This document shows positions 48,365 to 58,844 of a DNA stretch of 64,000 bases, one piece after another. The translations under genes were made by a program, and so were the position numbers. This DNA comes from an uncultured Bacteroidales bacterium. Its GTDB lineage: Bacteria; Bacteroidota; Bacteroidia; Bacteroidales; F082. The DNA lies in the NCBI GenBank assembly GCA_947305795.1, contig CAMZEK010000003.1, positions 35,352 through 99,351 on the forward strand. The letters run 5' to 3'. The notes below the pieces were generated by a model. The model made no database searches. It had not been told where the DNA came from and worked only from the letters and a program-made list of their open reading frames with translations. Every line of letters begins with the position of its first letter. Position 1 is the stretch's first letter.

Positions 48365-49966
48365 ATGAACGACCAAAGGACGAGGCCTTTTTTCATTGCC
48401 TTGCTGTTGATGGCGGGCATCCTGATAGGCTTATTAATTAATAAAGGTGAACGTCGTCGCCTGACTGCCATTCCTGTTTCGGAATTCAGCAAATTCGACG
48501 AGGTAATGTGGCGCGTAGGGGAGGACTATGTCGATGAAATCAACGGCAACAAACTGCAAGACAAGGCGATAGTGGCCATGATGGAGGAGCTCGACCCACA
48601 CAGCCAATACATTTCATTGGAAGAGTTCGATGCCATGAATGATCCTCTGCTAGGTAGCTTTGAGGGTATTGGCGTGCAGTTCCGCATTGAGAAAGACACC
48701 ATCGCCATTGTGAGCGTCATCAAGGGTGGGCCGTCCGAGAAGGTGGGCATCCTTGCTGGCGACCGCATCATCTTTATCGATGACACCCTTGCTGCTGGCG
48801 TGAAGCTGAAAAACGAAGATGTGATGCGCAAGTTGAAAGGCCCCAAAGGCACGAAGGTCAAAGTGCAGGTGCTGCGCCGTGGTGTCGAAGGCTTGTTGCC
48901 ATTCACCATCACGCGCGACGTGATTCCCACCTATAGCATCGATATCGCCTATATGCTTGACGAGCAGACGGGTTACTTGAAACTCAGCAAGTTCTCGGCC
49001 ACCACCTACGACGAATTCAAAAAGGCCTTACGCAAGCTCAAGACGGAGGGCATGAAGCAGCTTGTTTTCGACTTGCGTGGCAATACGGGAGGCTATCTGA
49101 AAGCTGCCGTTGAAGTGGCGGATGAGTTTCTGCCCAAGGGCAGCCTTATCGTCTATACCGAAGGACGCAACCGTGCACGCCAGTACCTGAACGCCCGCAA
49201 ACGAGGCATGTTGGAAGACATCCCTGTCGTTGTGCTCATCGACAGCGAATCGGCCAGCGCAAGCGAAATCGTGGCTGGAGCATTGCAGGACAACGACAGA
49301 GGTACTATCATCGGACGGCGTTCATTCGGCAAAGGCTTGGTGCAGGAGCAAATCACACTCAGCGACAACTCCGCCATCCGCCTCACCGTGGCTCGTTATT
49401 ATACGCCCACTGGACGTTGCATCCAGAAGCCTTTCGATGGCGACCGTGACCATTATCTTTTGGAGTCTTATGAGCGTTATGAAAATGGTGAGTTGTTTAG
49501 TGAAGATAGCATACATTTTGCTGATTCACTGAAATATACTACGCCGAAAGGCAAAATCGTCTACGGCGGCGGAGGCATTATGCCCGATGTTTATGTGCCG
49601 CTTGTCGACGACAGCACGGAGTACTATTTCAACCGTATTGTCAACCTTGGGTTGCTCTATCAGTATGCCTTCGAATACACCGATACACATCGCAAGGAAC
49701 TCAGTAAGTATCAGACCGTTGAGGCTTTCGACAAGTCATTTGGTGTGACCGATGCCATGTTTGCTGAGTTGTTGAAACAGGCCGCCGAGAAAGGCATCAA
49801 GGGCAACGAGGAAGAACAGGCTGTGGCCCGTCGTGAGGCTAACATCCTCCTGAAAGCATACATTGCACGCAACCTCTTTGACGATGAAGGTTTCTACCCG
49901 ATATACGCCCCGATGGACGACGTGCTGCAAAAAGCAATGGAAATATTGAATAATTCAAATAAGTAA
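48365..49966 (+). CDS. S41-family C-terminal processing peptidase
   Basis: A periplasmic serine protease of the CtpA type (533 aa). N-terminal membrane anchor PFFIALLLMAGILIGLLI, a Ctp_N-like region (DELDPHSQYIS in its MEELDPHSQYI form), a PDZ domain (GIGVQF ... GPSEKVGILAGDRIIFIDD), and the S41 core with catalytic serine in DSESASASEIVAGAL and lysine in RRSFGKGLVQ. Such proteases trim the C-termini of exported proteins. Directly upstream of a T9SS cargo gene. Confidence 0.93.
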   Translation: MNDQRTRPFFIALLLMAGILIGLLINKGERRRLTAIPVSEFSKFDEVMWRVGEDYVDEINGNKLQDKAIVAMMEELDPHSQYISLEEFDAMNDPLLGSFEGIGVQFRIEKDTIAIVSVIKGGPSEKVGILAGDRIIFIDDTLAAGVKLKNEDVMRKLKGPKGTKVKVQVLRRGVEGLLPFTITRDVIPTYSIDIAYMLDEQTGYLKLSKFSATTYDEFKKALRKLKTEGMKQLVFDLRGNTGGYLKAAVEVADEFLPKGSLIVYTEGRNRARQYLNARKRGMLEDIPVVVLIDSESASASEIVAGALQDNDRGTIIGRRSFGKGLVQEQITLSDNSAIRLTVARYYTPTGRCIQKPFDGDRDHYLLESYERYENGELFSEDSIHFADSLKYTTPKGKIVYGGGGIMPDVYVPLVDDSTEYYFNRIVNLGLLYQYAFEYTDTHRKELSKYQTVEAFDKSFGVTDAMFAELLKQAAEKGIKGNEEEQAVARREANILLKAYIARNLFDDEGFYPIYAPMDDVLQKAMEILNNSNK

Positions 49967-49980
49967 TAACAATCAAAAAA

Positions 49981-52074
49981 ATGAAGACAAATTATTTACC
50001 AAGAAAAATGGCTTTGAAAGCCGCAGCATTTTTCCTATTAACGACATTTGGCATTATGAGCCAGACCATTGCGGACAATCCCCCTACAGGAGCAATCAAA
50101 GGTAGGTTCACCATCAACAGTGACAACGAGAAAGTGTATTTCTCACAGGGCAACCTGCAATATCAGGCTTCAACCGACACATGGCGTTTCGCGGAAAACC
50201 AATATGATTTCGTGGGGCAAAACAACATGTATATCTCGGCCACTTATGATGGTTGGATTGATTTATTTGCTTGGGGAACAAGTGGTTACAATCATGGCGC
50301 GGTTTGCTATCAGCCTTGGTCGATAAATTCGGGAGGTGGATTCAATGGGTCGGGAAGCATGTATTATTATGCCTACGGCAACAACAGCAATGACCTTAAT
50401 GACGAAACGGGTCAGGCGGATTGGGGCTACAACGCCATTAGTAATGGCGGTAACGAAGAAAACCAATGGCGTACGTTGGCCATGGATGAATGGGAATATG
50501 TCTTCAACATCCGCACCACCCCTTCAGGATTGCGTTATGCCAAGGCCATAGTGAACGACGTGAATGGTGTCATCCTATTGCCTGATGGTTGGGATGCTTC
50601 CATTTTTGCGTTAAACAATTGCAATATGTTTGGGTCGCAATATGCTGACAATGTGATTTCTGCAACGGATTGGAATATGATGGAAGATGCAGGAGCGGTG
50701 TTTTTGCCATCCTCGGGTAGTCGTTTAGGAACGAATGTCAACGGATACAGCGAGATGGATGGCGAAAAAGCCCGTGGCAATTATTGGTCGGCAACGCACG
50801 AAAGCACTGACGGCGCTTATTTCGTCATGGTGAGCAATGCTAGCCTTTCACCTCATTGGCACCAATACCGTTTTGTGGGCCTTTCGGTACGTTTGGTCCA
50901 GTCTGCTCCAAGTGTGAACTACACCTTGCAGACTACTGAATTCACTTCTGGTTGGAATTGGTACTCATCCTACATTGACCAGAACGAGGTTGATGGCTTC
51001 TCCTTGCTGACAGAAGGTCTCGGTGCGAACAGCATTCAAATTAAGGCACAGCAGCAATATGCTAACTATTACGAAGGTATGGGCTGGGTAGGTATGCTTA
51101 CGGATATTAACAATGAATCGACCTACAAAATCAAGAACGCAGCTCCGTGTACGGTCGGCATCATCGGTTTGGAAGCACTCTCAGAACAGCATCCCATCAC
51201 GCTTACCCCAGGATGGAACTGGATTGGCTATCCCTGTTCCGAGCCGATGGCTATCGAAACCGCATTCTCCAATATCACGGTCACTGACGGCGATTTGGTG
51301 AAGGCTCTAAATGGCTATGCCACCTATTACGAAGGTTGGGGCTGGATAGGCAGTTTGCGGACTATCACCCCCGGCATGGGATTGTTGTACAAGTCGTACA
51401 GCAATCAAAACACCACCTTGATTTATCCCGACAACACACGCAGCTCGGGATGGATTGAGAACATCACTCCCGATGACAACCACTGGGTGCCCGACCTTCA
51501 TGCCTATCCCGACAACATGACCGTGACGGCCATCGTGGAGCTTGACGGCATGGAACTCGAAGGCGACAACTACGAAATTGCCGCTTTTGCCGACGGCGAG
51601 TGCCGAGGTAGCGTGCCCATGATGTACGTCGAGCCGCTTGACCGCTACATGGCCCTGCTGACCCTCTCGGGCGAGGAAGCTACTAGCCTCCACTTCGGCC
51701 TTTACAACGCCGAGACGGGCGAGGAATGCTTCAACGCCGACGAAACCCTGAGCTTCGAAGCCGACGCCGTCATCGGCGAGGTGGATGCCCCGTTCGTCAT
51801 CCGTTTCCGCAACACGACGGGCGTGGACGAATGGACCAAGAGTCTGCAGGTCTACCCCAACCCCGTGGAACATGGCCAAACCATCACCCTCGGCCTCTCG
51901 GCTGAGGAGATGGGCGAGGTTCAGGTGGAAATCATCAACGCCTTGGGTGTGGTAGAGACGGTACATGCCACGCCTCTACAGACCATCACCGCCCCGAACG
52001 TGGCAGGTGTCTACACGCTGAAAATCACCGTTGAGGGCAAGGGAACTTGCTTCCGCAAGATGGTGGTGAGATAA
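49981..52074 (+). CDS. T9SS-sorted surface protein with FISUMP-like domain
   Basis: A 697-aa secreted protein. Signal peptide (residues 1-32), a FISUMP-like domain (about 40-310; FTINSDNEKVYFSQGNLQYQ, ending NYWSATHES...LSVRLVQ), the double GWNW module (about 317-480; GWNWYSSY and GWNWIGYP), a linker with AYPDNMTVTAIVELDGME and AAFADGECRGSVPM, and a T9SS sorting domain (about 620-697; VYPNPVEHGQTI). The domain set suggests a surface adhesin; ligand unknown. The next two genes share the last three parts. Confidence 0.85.
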   Translation: MKTNYLPRKMALKAAAFFLLTTFGIMSQTIADNPPTGAIKGRFTINSDNEKVYFSQGNLQYQASTDTWRFAENQYDFVGQNNMYISATYDGWIDLFAWGTSGYNHGAVCYQPWSINSGGGFNGSGSMYYYAYGNNSNDLNDETGQADWGYNAISNGGNEENQWRTLAMDEWEYVFNIRTTPSGLRYAKAIVNDVNGVILLPDGWDASIFALNNCNMFGSQYADNVISATDWNMMEDAGAVFLPSSGSRLGTNVNGYSEMDGEKARGNYWSATHESTDGAYFVMVSNASLSPHWHQYRFVGLSVRLVQSAPSVNYTLQTTEFTSGWNWYSSYIDQNEVDGFSLLTEGLGANSIQIKAQQQYANYYEGMGWVGMLTDINNESTYKIKNAAPCTVGIIGLEALSEQHPITLTPGWNWIGYPCSEPMAIETAFSNITVTDGDLVKALNGYATYYEGWGWIGSLRTITPGMGLLYKSYSNQNTTLIYPDNTRSSGWIENITPDDNHWVPDLHAYPDNMTVTAIVELDGMELEGDNYEIAAFADGECRGSVPMMYVEPLDRYMALLTLSGEEATSLHFGLYNAETGEECFNADETLSFEADAVIGEVDAPFVIRFRNTTGVDEWTKSLQVYPNPVEHGQTITLGLSAEEMGEVQVEIINALGVVETVHATPLQTITAPNVAGVYTLKITVEGKGTCFRKMVVR

Positions 52075-52104
52075 TCGGACACACACGTGTTTTTAATATT
52101 CCAC

Positions 52105-52137
52105 GAACGGTCGCCTCAGTCCTGAGGCGGCCGTTTT
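52105..52137 (+). terminator. Terminator after the 697-aa T9SS protein
   Basis: AACGGTCGCCTCAG / CTGAGGCGGCCGTT forms a 14-bp stem with one wobble pair, followed by a short T-run. Confidence 0.8.
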
Positions 52138-52159
52138 CGGCAAATGTTTCTTTTTTTTC

Positions 52160-52188
52160 TTGCACAATTCACTTTTTCGCTAACTTTG
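52160..52188 (+). promoter_or_regulatory. Promoter of the 2119-aa surface protein
   Basis: TTG at 52160, 18-bp spacer and TAACTTTG at 52181-52188. A leader of about 60 nt leads to the ATG at 52257. Confidence 0.6.
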
Positions 52189-52256
52189 CCTTGCATTAAC
52201 TAATCAATTTGATTGGTCTAGAAAATAAAAGTGTAATTAATCAAAGCTTCAAGAAT

Positions 52257-55200
52257 ATGCAAAGAAAAGATTTACAACTAAGAAGGGCTTTGCGTACTGC
52301 CCTAATTGTCCTGCTGCTGAGTGTGGTGGGGATGCCGAAAGTGTATGCCACTTATGACTTTTCGGCAGTTTGCCCTACTGGCCAAACATTGTATTACACT
52401 ATTACGGATACTATTAACCATTATGTTGCCATATCATGCCCAGGACCTGAGACTTACAATGATTGCTGGTCAGGGTTTACCAAACCTGCTGGTGATATTA
52501 CTCTTCCTGAAAGCGTTGAATATGAAGGCGTTAATTATTTAGTTACTGCAATTGGCGACTTAGCTTTCAGTCGATGCACCGGCCTTACTGGCGACTTAAA
52601 CATTCCGAATTCCATAATCACTATCGGGATGTATGCTTTCTGTTATGACGGCTTCACTGGAAGCCTGACTATAGGAAACTCTGTGACCACAATTGGGAAC
52701 TACGCTTTTTGGGGTTGCAGCGGTTTCACTGGTAGCTTGACCCTCCCGAACTCCGTGACGACGATTGGAACGAGTGCTTTTGATTCTTGCACTGGCTTCA
52801 CAGGTAGTTTGACTATCTCAGACTCTGTGATTAGTATTGAAAACTATGCTTTCTATTGGAGTGGTTTTACTTCCCTTATTAGCCTTGCTGAAACACCTCC
52901 CACGTTGGGTCATCATGTTTTTTTTAATACTCAGCTTGTCTTTGTTCCATGTGGCTTTGAAGAGGCGTATGCAAGTGTGCAATGGGGGGGATTCAGCAAT
53001 TTCATCGGGATGTGTAGCGTCACAATCACAGCGATAGCCGACCCAGAGGAAGGCGGTACGGTGACAGGCGGCGGCACATATTTAAAAGGACAAACTTGCA
53101 CTTTGACAGCTACGCCAGACGAAGGTTATGCTTTTCTTTATTGGTTGGACGAGGCAAACGTGGTCGTCTCACTGGATGCAGACTATACTTTCACCGTGAC
53201 GGAAAGCAGAACGCTTACGGCAAAATTCGCGGAGGAAAACTCGTTCTGTTACATCACATTTGATGGCAGTGGTTGGGGCAGTAGTTATTTGGTAGTGAGT
53301 TTTGAGGACGGCTCTTTCTTACAGCTAAGCGGGGCTACAACCCTCCCGATTTTTGACGGCAGCCATGTCACCTTGGACTGGAATGAGAATCCGCCGAGTT
53401 CTTTCACCGTGAGCTATTCAAACGGCAATATCATTTATCATGGCGAGAACTTGAATAGTGGTTTTTCGTATGAGTTGGACATAGATTGTGAGGAGATGCC
53501 TGCTACAATGGTTAATGTCACGGCTACGCTCAATCCTGATGAGGGTGGCGTTGTGTCTGGCGAAGGAGAGTATGAGTACTTTACCACCTGCACTTTGTCG
53601 GCTACGCCAAACGAAGGCTTTTTGTTCCTCAATTGGAGCCGAAATGGTGAGTTGGTCAGCTGCAACGGTACATACAGTTTTACCGTAACGGGAGAAATGG
53701 ACTTTGATGCGATATTCATGCCTATTGAAGGTGTATTCATCGGTGAAGGCGAGGAGACCAACGCGTATTTGCCGAGCTCGTGTGAGGGATATGCGCTATC
53801 ACAGGAAATATACACTGCCGAGGAAATTGGGACAGCAGGATACATCAACAGTGTTGCTTTCTATAATGGAGGAGGGCAACAGACACGCACCTATGATATG
53901 TATATGGTGCATACTAACAAGACGGTCTTCTCGGACAATCATGACTGGATTGCGGTCACCGAAAACGACCGCGTGTTCAGTGGCAGTGTGACCTTTGTCC
54001 CAGGCTATTGGACTACTATAGTACTTGACACGCAGTTTGCTTACGATGGCGTTTCCAACCTCGCCATCATCCTTGATGAGAATTCTGGATTTGCTCCATA
54101 CGAGCCTTACATAGCCTGTCGAGTGTTTGCCACCGAAGATAATCAGGCCATATATGTCAGTTCTGACTGTTGGGGTACCAATTTCGACCCAACGACACCC
54201 TCAAATTATAACGGCACCCTCGTGAATGAGAAGAACCAGATTTACCTTGATATACATCCCTGCGCTAGGCCTACCGGCTTGGTTTGCACTGGCACCACCA
54301 GTTCCACCGCCAACCTCAGCTGGATTGAGAACGGCACTGCAACCGACTGGGTGGTTCAATACAGCACGGCTGAAGACTTTACGGATGCCATTTCGATAAA
54401 TGTGTCTGCAACACCTTTTGTGGAACTTACTGGCCTAATGGCAGAAACCTACTACTATGCCCACGTAAAAGCCCTCGCCGGCGGTGAAGAAGGCGATTGG
54501 AGCAGTACGATTATCTTTAGACCTACCGACAAAGTCGTTATCGGATCAGGCAATGTTACCAGCCAAAGCATTCCCACACACTTTTATTACAGGTATTCGC
54601 TGTCACAGCAGATTTACACGCCAGAAGAAATAGGTACGGAAGGACTTATCGCAGGCATTGACTTCTACAACATTGATCAAGGGAAAACCCGAAATATTGA
54701 CCTCTATATGGTCAACACAGACAAGACATCCTTTGAGAGCGACAACGATTGGATTACCGTCACGGAAGAAGACCTCGTTTTTAGCGGTGAAGTGACCTTC
54801 ACCGTTGACGATTGGACTACTATCGAATTCACCACCCCATTCGCTTATGATGGAACAAGTAACCTCGCAGTCATTGTAGATGACAACTTTGGGTACTATT
54901 ATTTTAACGGTATGAGCTTTCGCGTGTATGATGCCCCAAGCATGGCTATCTGCGCTCATGGTGACGGTACCAATTACAATCCGTATGAGCCTGCAAACTA
55001 CACAGGTGCCATCCTGAACGTGAAGAACCAAATCCGTCTTGATATCGCTAATAGCAATCTTGGTGTTTATACGGTTAGCGTTGCATCCGACCACGAAGGG
55101 TATGGCTCCGTCAGTGGTGGCGGCAACTATATTGAAGGCCGCTATTGCACCATTAGCGCGACACCTAATTATGGTTACGGATTCCTCAACTGGACCGATA

Positions 55201-58200
55201 CCATCGGAAACATTATCTCAGTAGAGCCTACATACACTTTCGCTGTAGAGGAGAGAGCTTCTTTCGTTGCTCATTTTGTGGAAGGTGCTATCGATCTTTA
55301 TGTTTCTCGAACTGGTTGGGCCTTGTGGAAGGGTTTTGGCAATGATGGACCAGCACTTGAGGGAGTTGCCACTGTTATTCTGACGGCAGGTGATGTTTGG
55401 GGTGATGGCACAGGATATCAAATGCTAATGGATGCCGATGCCAACACCTACGGTACGATAATTCCCAATGTCGGTCCGTTGAGCACCCATTGCTCTGGCA
55501 ACGAAAACATCTATTCCCAATTCGAATACAAGATTCCTTCCAATGCCGATGGCATTTGCACTACGGAAAACATCGTCTTTAACAATAGTGTTTCGATAGA
55601 CATTCTCCCTGGCACCTACGACTGGTGCCTCACCAACCCGGTTCCTAACGACCGTATCTGGATTGTCGGAAATTATGGTTCTTTTTCACCACGTTTCGAC
55701 AACTTTGAATTTGAAGCAGGTAGCACTTATGAGTTTGTTATAAGCATGTTCGATGGCCATGATGGAGTCGATCTGTTTGTTAACGGCGAAGCCAGAAGCC
55801 TTAGAGAGAACATTGGAATTACCAGTGAAGGCTGTAGGTCAATGGCCAATGTTCCCATAGGCTCCTATAGTGACAGGGTATTGCCCGTCACCGAAAAAAA
55901 CGTTCGCAACAATCTGGATATTGTACTGACTTTGACCGACAGGACTGGCGACACACTGTATATGGGTACGACGGAGAACAACTATATGCAACTGCCCACT
56001 GAGGGCCTCCAAGAAGATGAAATATACATTCTCAGCATAGCCCAGGTTTACCCCTCAGGCCTGACAAATGAAATGGCCTCATGCAGATGGACATACCAGT
56101 CTTGCAATAACTTTGAAGGTGTAAGTAACCTCTGTGGCATCATCAATGACGATGGCGTAACTCTCAGTTGGGTATATCCTGAAGTGGATGGCACGAGAGT
56201 CTATGATGAATGGGCTTTTGAACAAGGTTTTGTGACTCACCCGGGCGCAATGGCCAACGGCGCTGACGCTTCATGGAAAACGGGCAGTCAAAAAGGTTTT
56301 GGAGCTGGGGGTGTAGTAGCTGACGACTTCACCTGCGAAGTGCTTACGACCATTAACGAAATTGAAGTGTATGCTTACCAAGCTGGTAGCAGTACCACTT
56401 CGGCCATTACGGGTCTTTACGTCCAAATTTATAATGGCAATCCGATAAACGACGGTGTGGTGGTTTGGGGCGACTTGGAAACCAACCTTATGACATCCAC
56501 ATCTTTCACAAATTGCTATCGAGGCAGCTATGGAAATACCACAGACACAAGCCGCCCGATTATGAGCGTCACAGCCTCTGGCCTTGACATTACCCTTGAG
56601 CCTGGCACCTATTTTTTAGTTTACAGAATCAGCCGTCTATCCGGTACCTCACAACCATTTTTTGTTCCGTATTGTTTGCCTGAAATAGGCAATACTGGTG
56701 ACGGACTGGTCTTGAATCAAGGAACTTGGGAATATATTATTGATATCGGTACTCACACACCTTGGGGATTTGCTTTCCGCCTTTTGGGAGAAATCAGCGT
56801 TGTTCCTAGTCCTGTCAATGGTTTTGTAACTGCATCCATTTTCCGTGACGGTGAATGGATTGGATTCACTGCATATGACAGCTTCACCGACCCAGATGGC
56901 ACAGAAGACAGCGAGTATGAAATCCGCGTGGTGTATGGCGGTAACAAGCAATGCCCCTACGACAATGCTTTCTTCACCACGAGTTGCCCGCAGACTATGA
57001 CCTTTCACAACGTTATCGCTACAGCCAGCCCAACCGAAGGCGGCACGGTCGCTGGCGGCGGCACCTACAACCACGGCGCAAGCTGCACTTTGACGGCCAC
57101 GGCCAACGAGGGCTACACTTTTGTTAACTGGACCGAAAACGGGCAGCAGGTTTCAGCAGACGCTGCATATTCCTTTATTGTCAGTGGAGACAGGAATTTG
57201 GTGGCGAATTTCACTGATAGCCCGGTCTATCTGACCATTTCGGCCGCTGCCAATCCCATAGAAGGCGGAATGACATCAGGAGACGGTATCTTCTTGCAAG
57301 GCCGTAGCTGCACCTTGACCGCCACGCCTAACGAAGGCTACACCTTTATTAATTGGACGAAAGACGGAGAGGAAGTCTCCACCGAGGCCGAATATAGCTT
57401 CACCGTCTTGGAAGACGCTGCTTTTGTGGCCAATTTTGAGGAGCAAACCGACATCACCCAAACGTCAAACTTCACCTCCGGCTGGAACTGGTACTCCACC
57501 TACATTGAGCAAGGCGGCATCGACGGCCTCGCCCAACTGGAGGAAAGCCTCGGAGCAAACGGCATCCAGATCAAGTCGCAGCAGCAGTACACGAACTATT
57601 ACGAAGGCATGGGCTGGATGGGTATGCTCTTGGCCATCGACAACGAGTCGACGTACAAGATCAAGACCAATGCAGTATGCACGGTGGACATGGTCGGTTT
57701 GGAGACGACTTCAGGGCAGCATCCCATTACGGTTGGTCCAGGCTGGAACTGGATCGGCTATCCCCTCAGCATCCCCATGAGCGTCACGATGGCGTTCTCG
57801 AACATCAATCCCACCAACGGCGACCAGCTGAAGGCCCAGAACGGATACGCCAACTACTACGATGGCATCGGCTGGATGGGCACCTTGTCAACTATCGAAC
57901 CCGGCACGGGACTGCTCTACAAGTCGAACAACAGCCAAAATATCACGCTCGTGTATCCCGACCCGGAAGGGGCGAAGGGTGCGGAACTCGCGGAGAACGT
58001 CACCTCGGACAACAACCACTGGGTACCCGACCTGCACGCCTATCCCGACAACATGACCGTCACCGCCGTGGTGGAGCTCGACGACGAGGAACTCCAAAGC
58101 GACAGCTACGAGCTGGCCGCCTTCGCCAACGGCGAGTGCCGTGGCAGCGTGAGGCTGATGTACATTGAGTCACTGGACCGCTACATCGCCTTCTTGACCA

Positions 58201-58616
58201 TCGCGGGCGAGGACGTCACCACGCTCAGCTTCAGCCTCTACAATGCAGCAACAGGCGAGGAGATCCATGGTGCTCAAGAGACGCTGAACTTCAGCGACAA
58301 CGCCGTTGTCGGCTCCGCCAACGAGCCTTACGTCATCCGCTTCCGCAGTTTGGCAGGCATGGATGAGCTCGGCAAACAAGTCCATGTCTTCCCGAACCCG
58401 GTGTCAAGAGGAGCCAATGTAAGCCTTGGCATGACAGAAGACATCAACGGCGAGGTGCAGGTGGACATCGTCAATGCTTTTGGTGCGGTGATTTCTGTTG
58501 AAACTTCGATGAAGCTGCCCGCTACTATCAATGCTCCCGAGGTTTCAGGTGTTTACACGTTGAGAATTACCGTGGAAGGGAAGGGGACGTGTTATAGGAA
58601 ACTGGTGGTGAGATAA
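52257..58616 (+). CDS. Giant T9SS-sorted adhesin-like protein with DUF2436 domain
   Basis: I set the start at 52257 (MQRKDLQLRRALRTALIVLLLSVVG, 2119 aa), which gives a signal peptide. In order (approximate residues): BspA-type leucine-rich repeats 75-260; InlB-B repeats at 254-330 and 417-490; two copies of a YxLSQ(Q/E)IYT(A/P)EEIGT domain at about 500-660 and 760-925, with an FN3-like domain between; InlB-B at 936; a DUF2436 hemagglutinin/gingipain-type domain 1010-1185 (VWGDGTGYQMLMDADANTYGTIIP); two more InlB-B repeats 1582-1730; the GWNW module; T9SS sorting domain 2036-2119. Likely a surface adhesin; no protease domain seen. Confidence 0.88.
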   Translation: MQRKDLQLRRALRTALIVLLLSVVGMPKVYATYDFSAVCPTGQTLYYTITDTINHYVAISCPGPETYNDCWSGFTKPAGDITLPESVEYEGVNYLVTAIGDLAFSRCTGLTGDLNIPNSIITIGMYAFCYDGFTGSLTIGNSVTTIGNYAFWGCSGFTGSLTLPNSVTTIGTSAFDSCTGFTGSLTISDSVISIENYAFYWSGFTSLISLAETPPTLGHHVFFNTQLVFVPCGFEEAYASVQWGGFSNFIGMCSVTITAIADPEEGGTVTGGGTYLKGQTCTLTATPDEGYAFLYWLDEANVVVSLDADYTFTVTESRTLTAKFAEENSFCYITFDGSGWGSSYLVVSFEDGSFLQLSGATTLPIFDGSHVTLDWNENPPSSFTVSYSNGNIIYHGENLNSGFSYELDIDCEEMPATMVNVTATLNPDEGGVVSGEGEYEYFTTCTLSATPNEGFLFLNWSRNGELVSCNGTYSFTVTGEMDFDAIFMPIEGVFIGEGEETNAYLPSSCEGYALSQEIYTAEEIGTAGYINSVAFYNGGGQQTRTYDMYMVHTNKTVFSDNHDWIAVTENDRVFSGSVTFVPGYWTTIVLDTQFAYDGVSNLAIILDENSGFAPYEPYIACRVFATEDNQAIYVSSDCWGTNFDPTTPSNYNGTLVNEKNQIYLDIHPCARPTGLVCTGTTSSTANLSWIENGTATDWVVQYSTAEDFTDAISINVSATPFVELTGLMAETYYYAHVKALAGGEEGDWSSTIIFRPTDKVVIGSGNVTSQSIPTHFYYRYSLSQQIYTPEEIGTEGLIAGIDFYNIDQGKTRNIDLYMVNTDKTSFESDNDWITVTEEDLVFSGEVTFTVDDWTTIEFTTPFAYDGTSNLAVIVDDNFGYYYFNGMSFRVYDAPSMAICAHGDGTNYNPYEPANYTGAILNVKNQIRLDIANSNLGVYTVSVASDHEGYGSVSGGGNYIEGRYCTISATPNYGYGFLNWTDTIGNIISVEPTYTFAVEERASFVAHFVEGAIDLYVSRTGWALWKGFGNDGPALEGVATVILTAGDVWGDGTGYQMLMDADANTYGTIIPNVGPLSTHCSGNENIYSQFEYKIPSNADGICTTENIVFNNSVSIDILPGTYDWCLTNPVPNDRIWIVGNYGSFSPRFDNFEFEAGSTYEFVISMFDGHDGVDLFVNGEARSLRENIGITSEGCRSMANVPIGSYSDRVLPVTEKNVRNNLDIVLTLTDRTGDTLYMGTTENNYMQLPTEGLQEDEIYILSIAQVYPSGLTNEMASCRWTYQSCNNFEGVSNLCGIINDDGVTLSWVYPEVDGTRVYDEWAFEQGFVTHPGAMANGADASWKTGSQKGFGAGGVVADDFTCEVLTTINEIEVYAYQAGSSTTSAITGLYVQIYNGNPINDGVVVWGDLETNLMTSTSFTNCYRGSYGNTTDTSRPIMSVTASGLDITLEPGTYFLVYRISRLSGTSQPFFVPYCLPEIGNTGDGLVLNQGTWEYIIDIGTHTPWGFAFRLLGEISVVPSPVNGFVTASIFRDGEWIGFTAYDSFTDPDGTEDSEYEIRVVYGGNKQCPYDNAFFTTSCPQTMTFHNVIATASPTEGGTVAGGGTYNHGASCTLTATANEGYTFVNWTENGQQVSADAAYSFIVSGDRNLVANFTDSPVYLTISAAANPIEGGMTSGDGIFLQGRSCTLTATPNEGYTFINWTKDGEEVSTEAEYSFTVLEDAAFVANFEEQTDITQTSNFTSGWNWYSTYIEQGGIDGLAQLEESLGANGIQIKSQQQYTNYYEGMGWMGMLLAIDNESTYKIKTNAVCTVDMVGLETTSGQHPITVGPGWNWIGYPLSIPMSVTMAFSNINPTNGDQLKAQNGYANYYDGIGWMGTLSTIEPGTGLLYKSNNSQNITLVYPDPEGAKGAELAENVTSDNNHWVPDLHAYPDNMTVTAVVELDDEELQSDSYELAAFANGECRGSVRLMYIESLDRYIAFLTIAGEDVTTLSFSLYNAATGEEIHGAQETLNFSDNAVVGSANEPYVIRFRSLAGMDELGKQVHVFPNPVSRGANVSLGMTEDINGEVQVDIVNAFGAVISVETSMKLPATINAPEVSGVYTLRITVEGKGTCYRKLVVR
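57470..58616 (+). repeat. Shared C-terminal module, copy in the 2119-aa protein
   Basis: DNA for the GWNW module, AYPDNMTVTAVVELDD region and T9SS domain is highly similar, with long identical stretches, to 61900-63050 in the next gene. Confidence 0.85.
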
Positions 58617-58645
58617 ACGGAAACCACATTTTTTAATATGCTATG

Positions 58646-58679
58646 AGCGGTCGCTTCTTTTTTTGGAGTGGCCGCTTTG
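58646..58679 (+). terminator. Terminator after the 2119-aa protein
   Basis: AGCGGTCGCTTC / GGAGTGGCCGCT imperfect stem with a T-rich loop. It resembles the terminator at 52105 in its cggtcgc start. Confidence 0.6.
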
Positions 58680-58773
58680 GGTTTCTTAAAAGCAAGTTCC
58701 TCGTACAGAATAAAGACTTCCCCATGCACCAAGCGCAACAACGAAAAACGGCAAATTTGTTTCCCCAACCCTC

Positions 58774-58801
58774 TTGACAAAGAGAAAAATTCCTATCTTT
58801 G
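58774..58801 (+). promoter_or_regulatory. Promoter of the 1401-aa surface protein
   Basis: TTG at 58774, 17-bp spacer and TATCTTTG at 58794-58801, 43 bp before the ATG. Confidence 0.55.
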
Positions 58802-58844
58802 CCCCGAAAACTAATCATTAATAATCAATAATTTTTTAAACATC

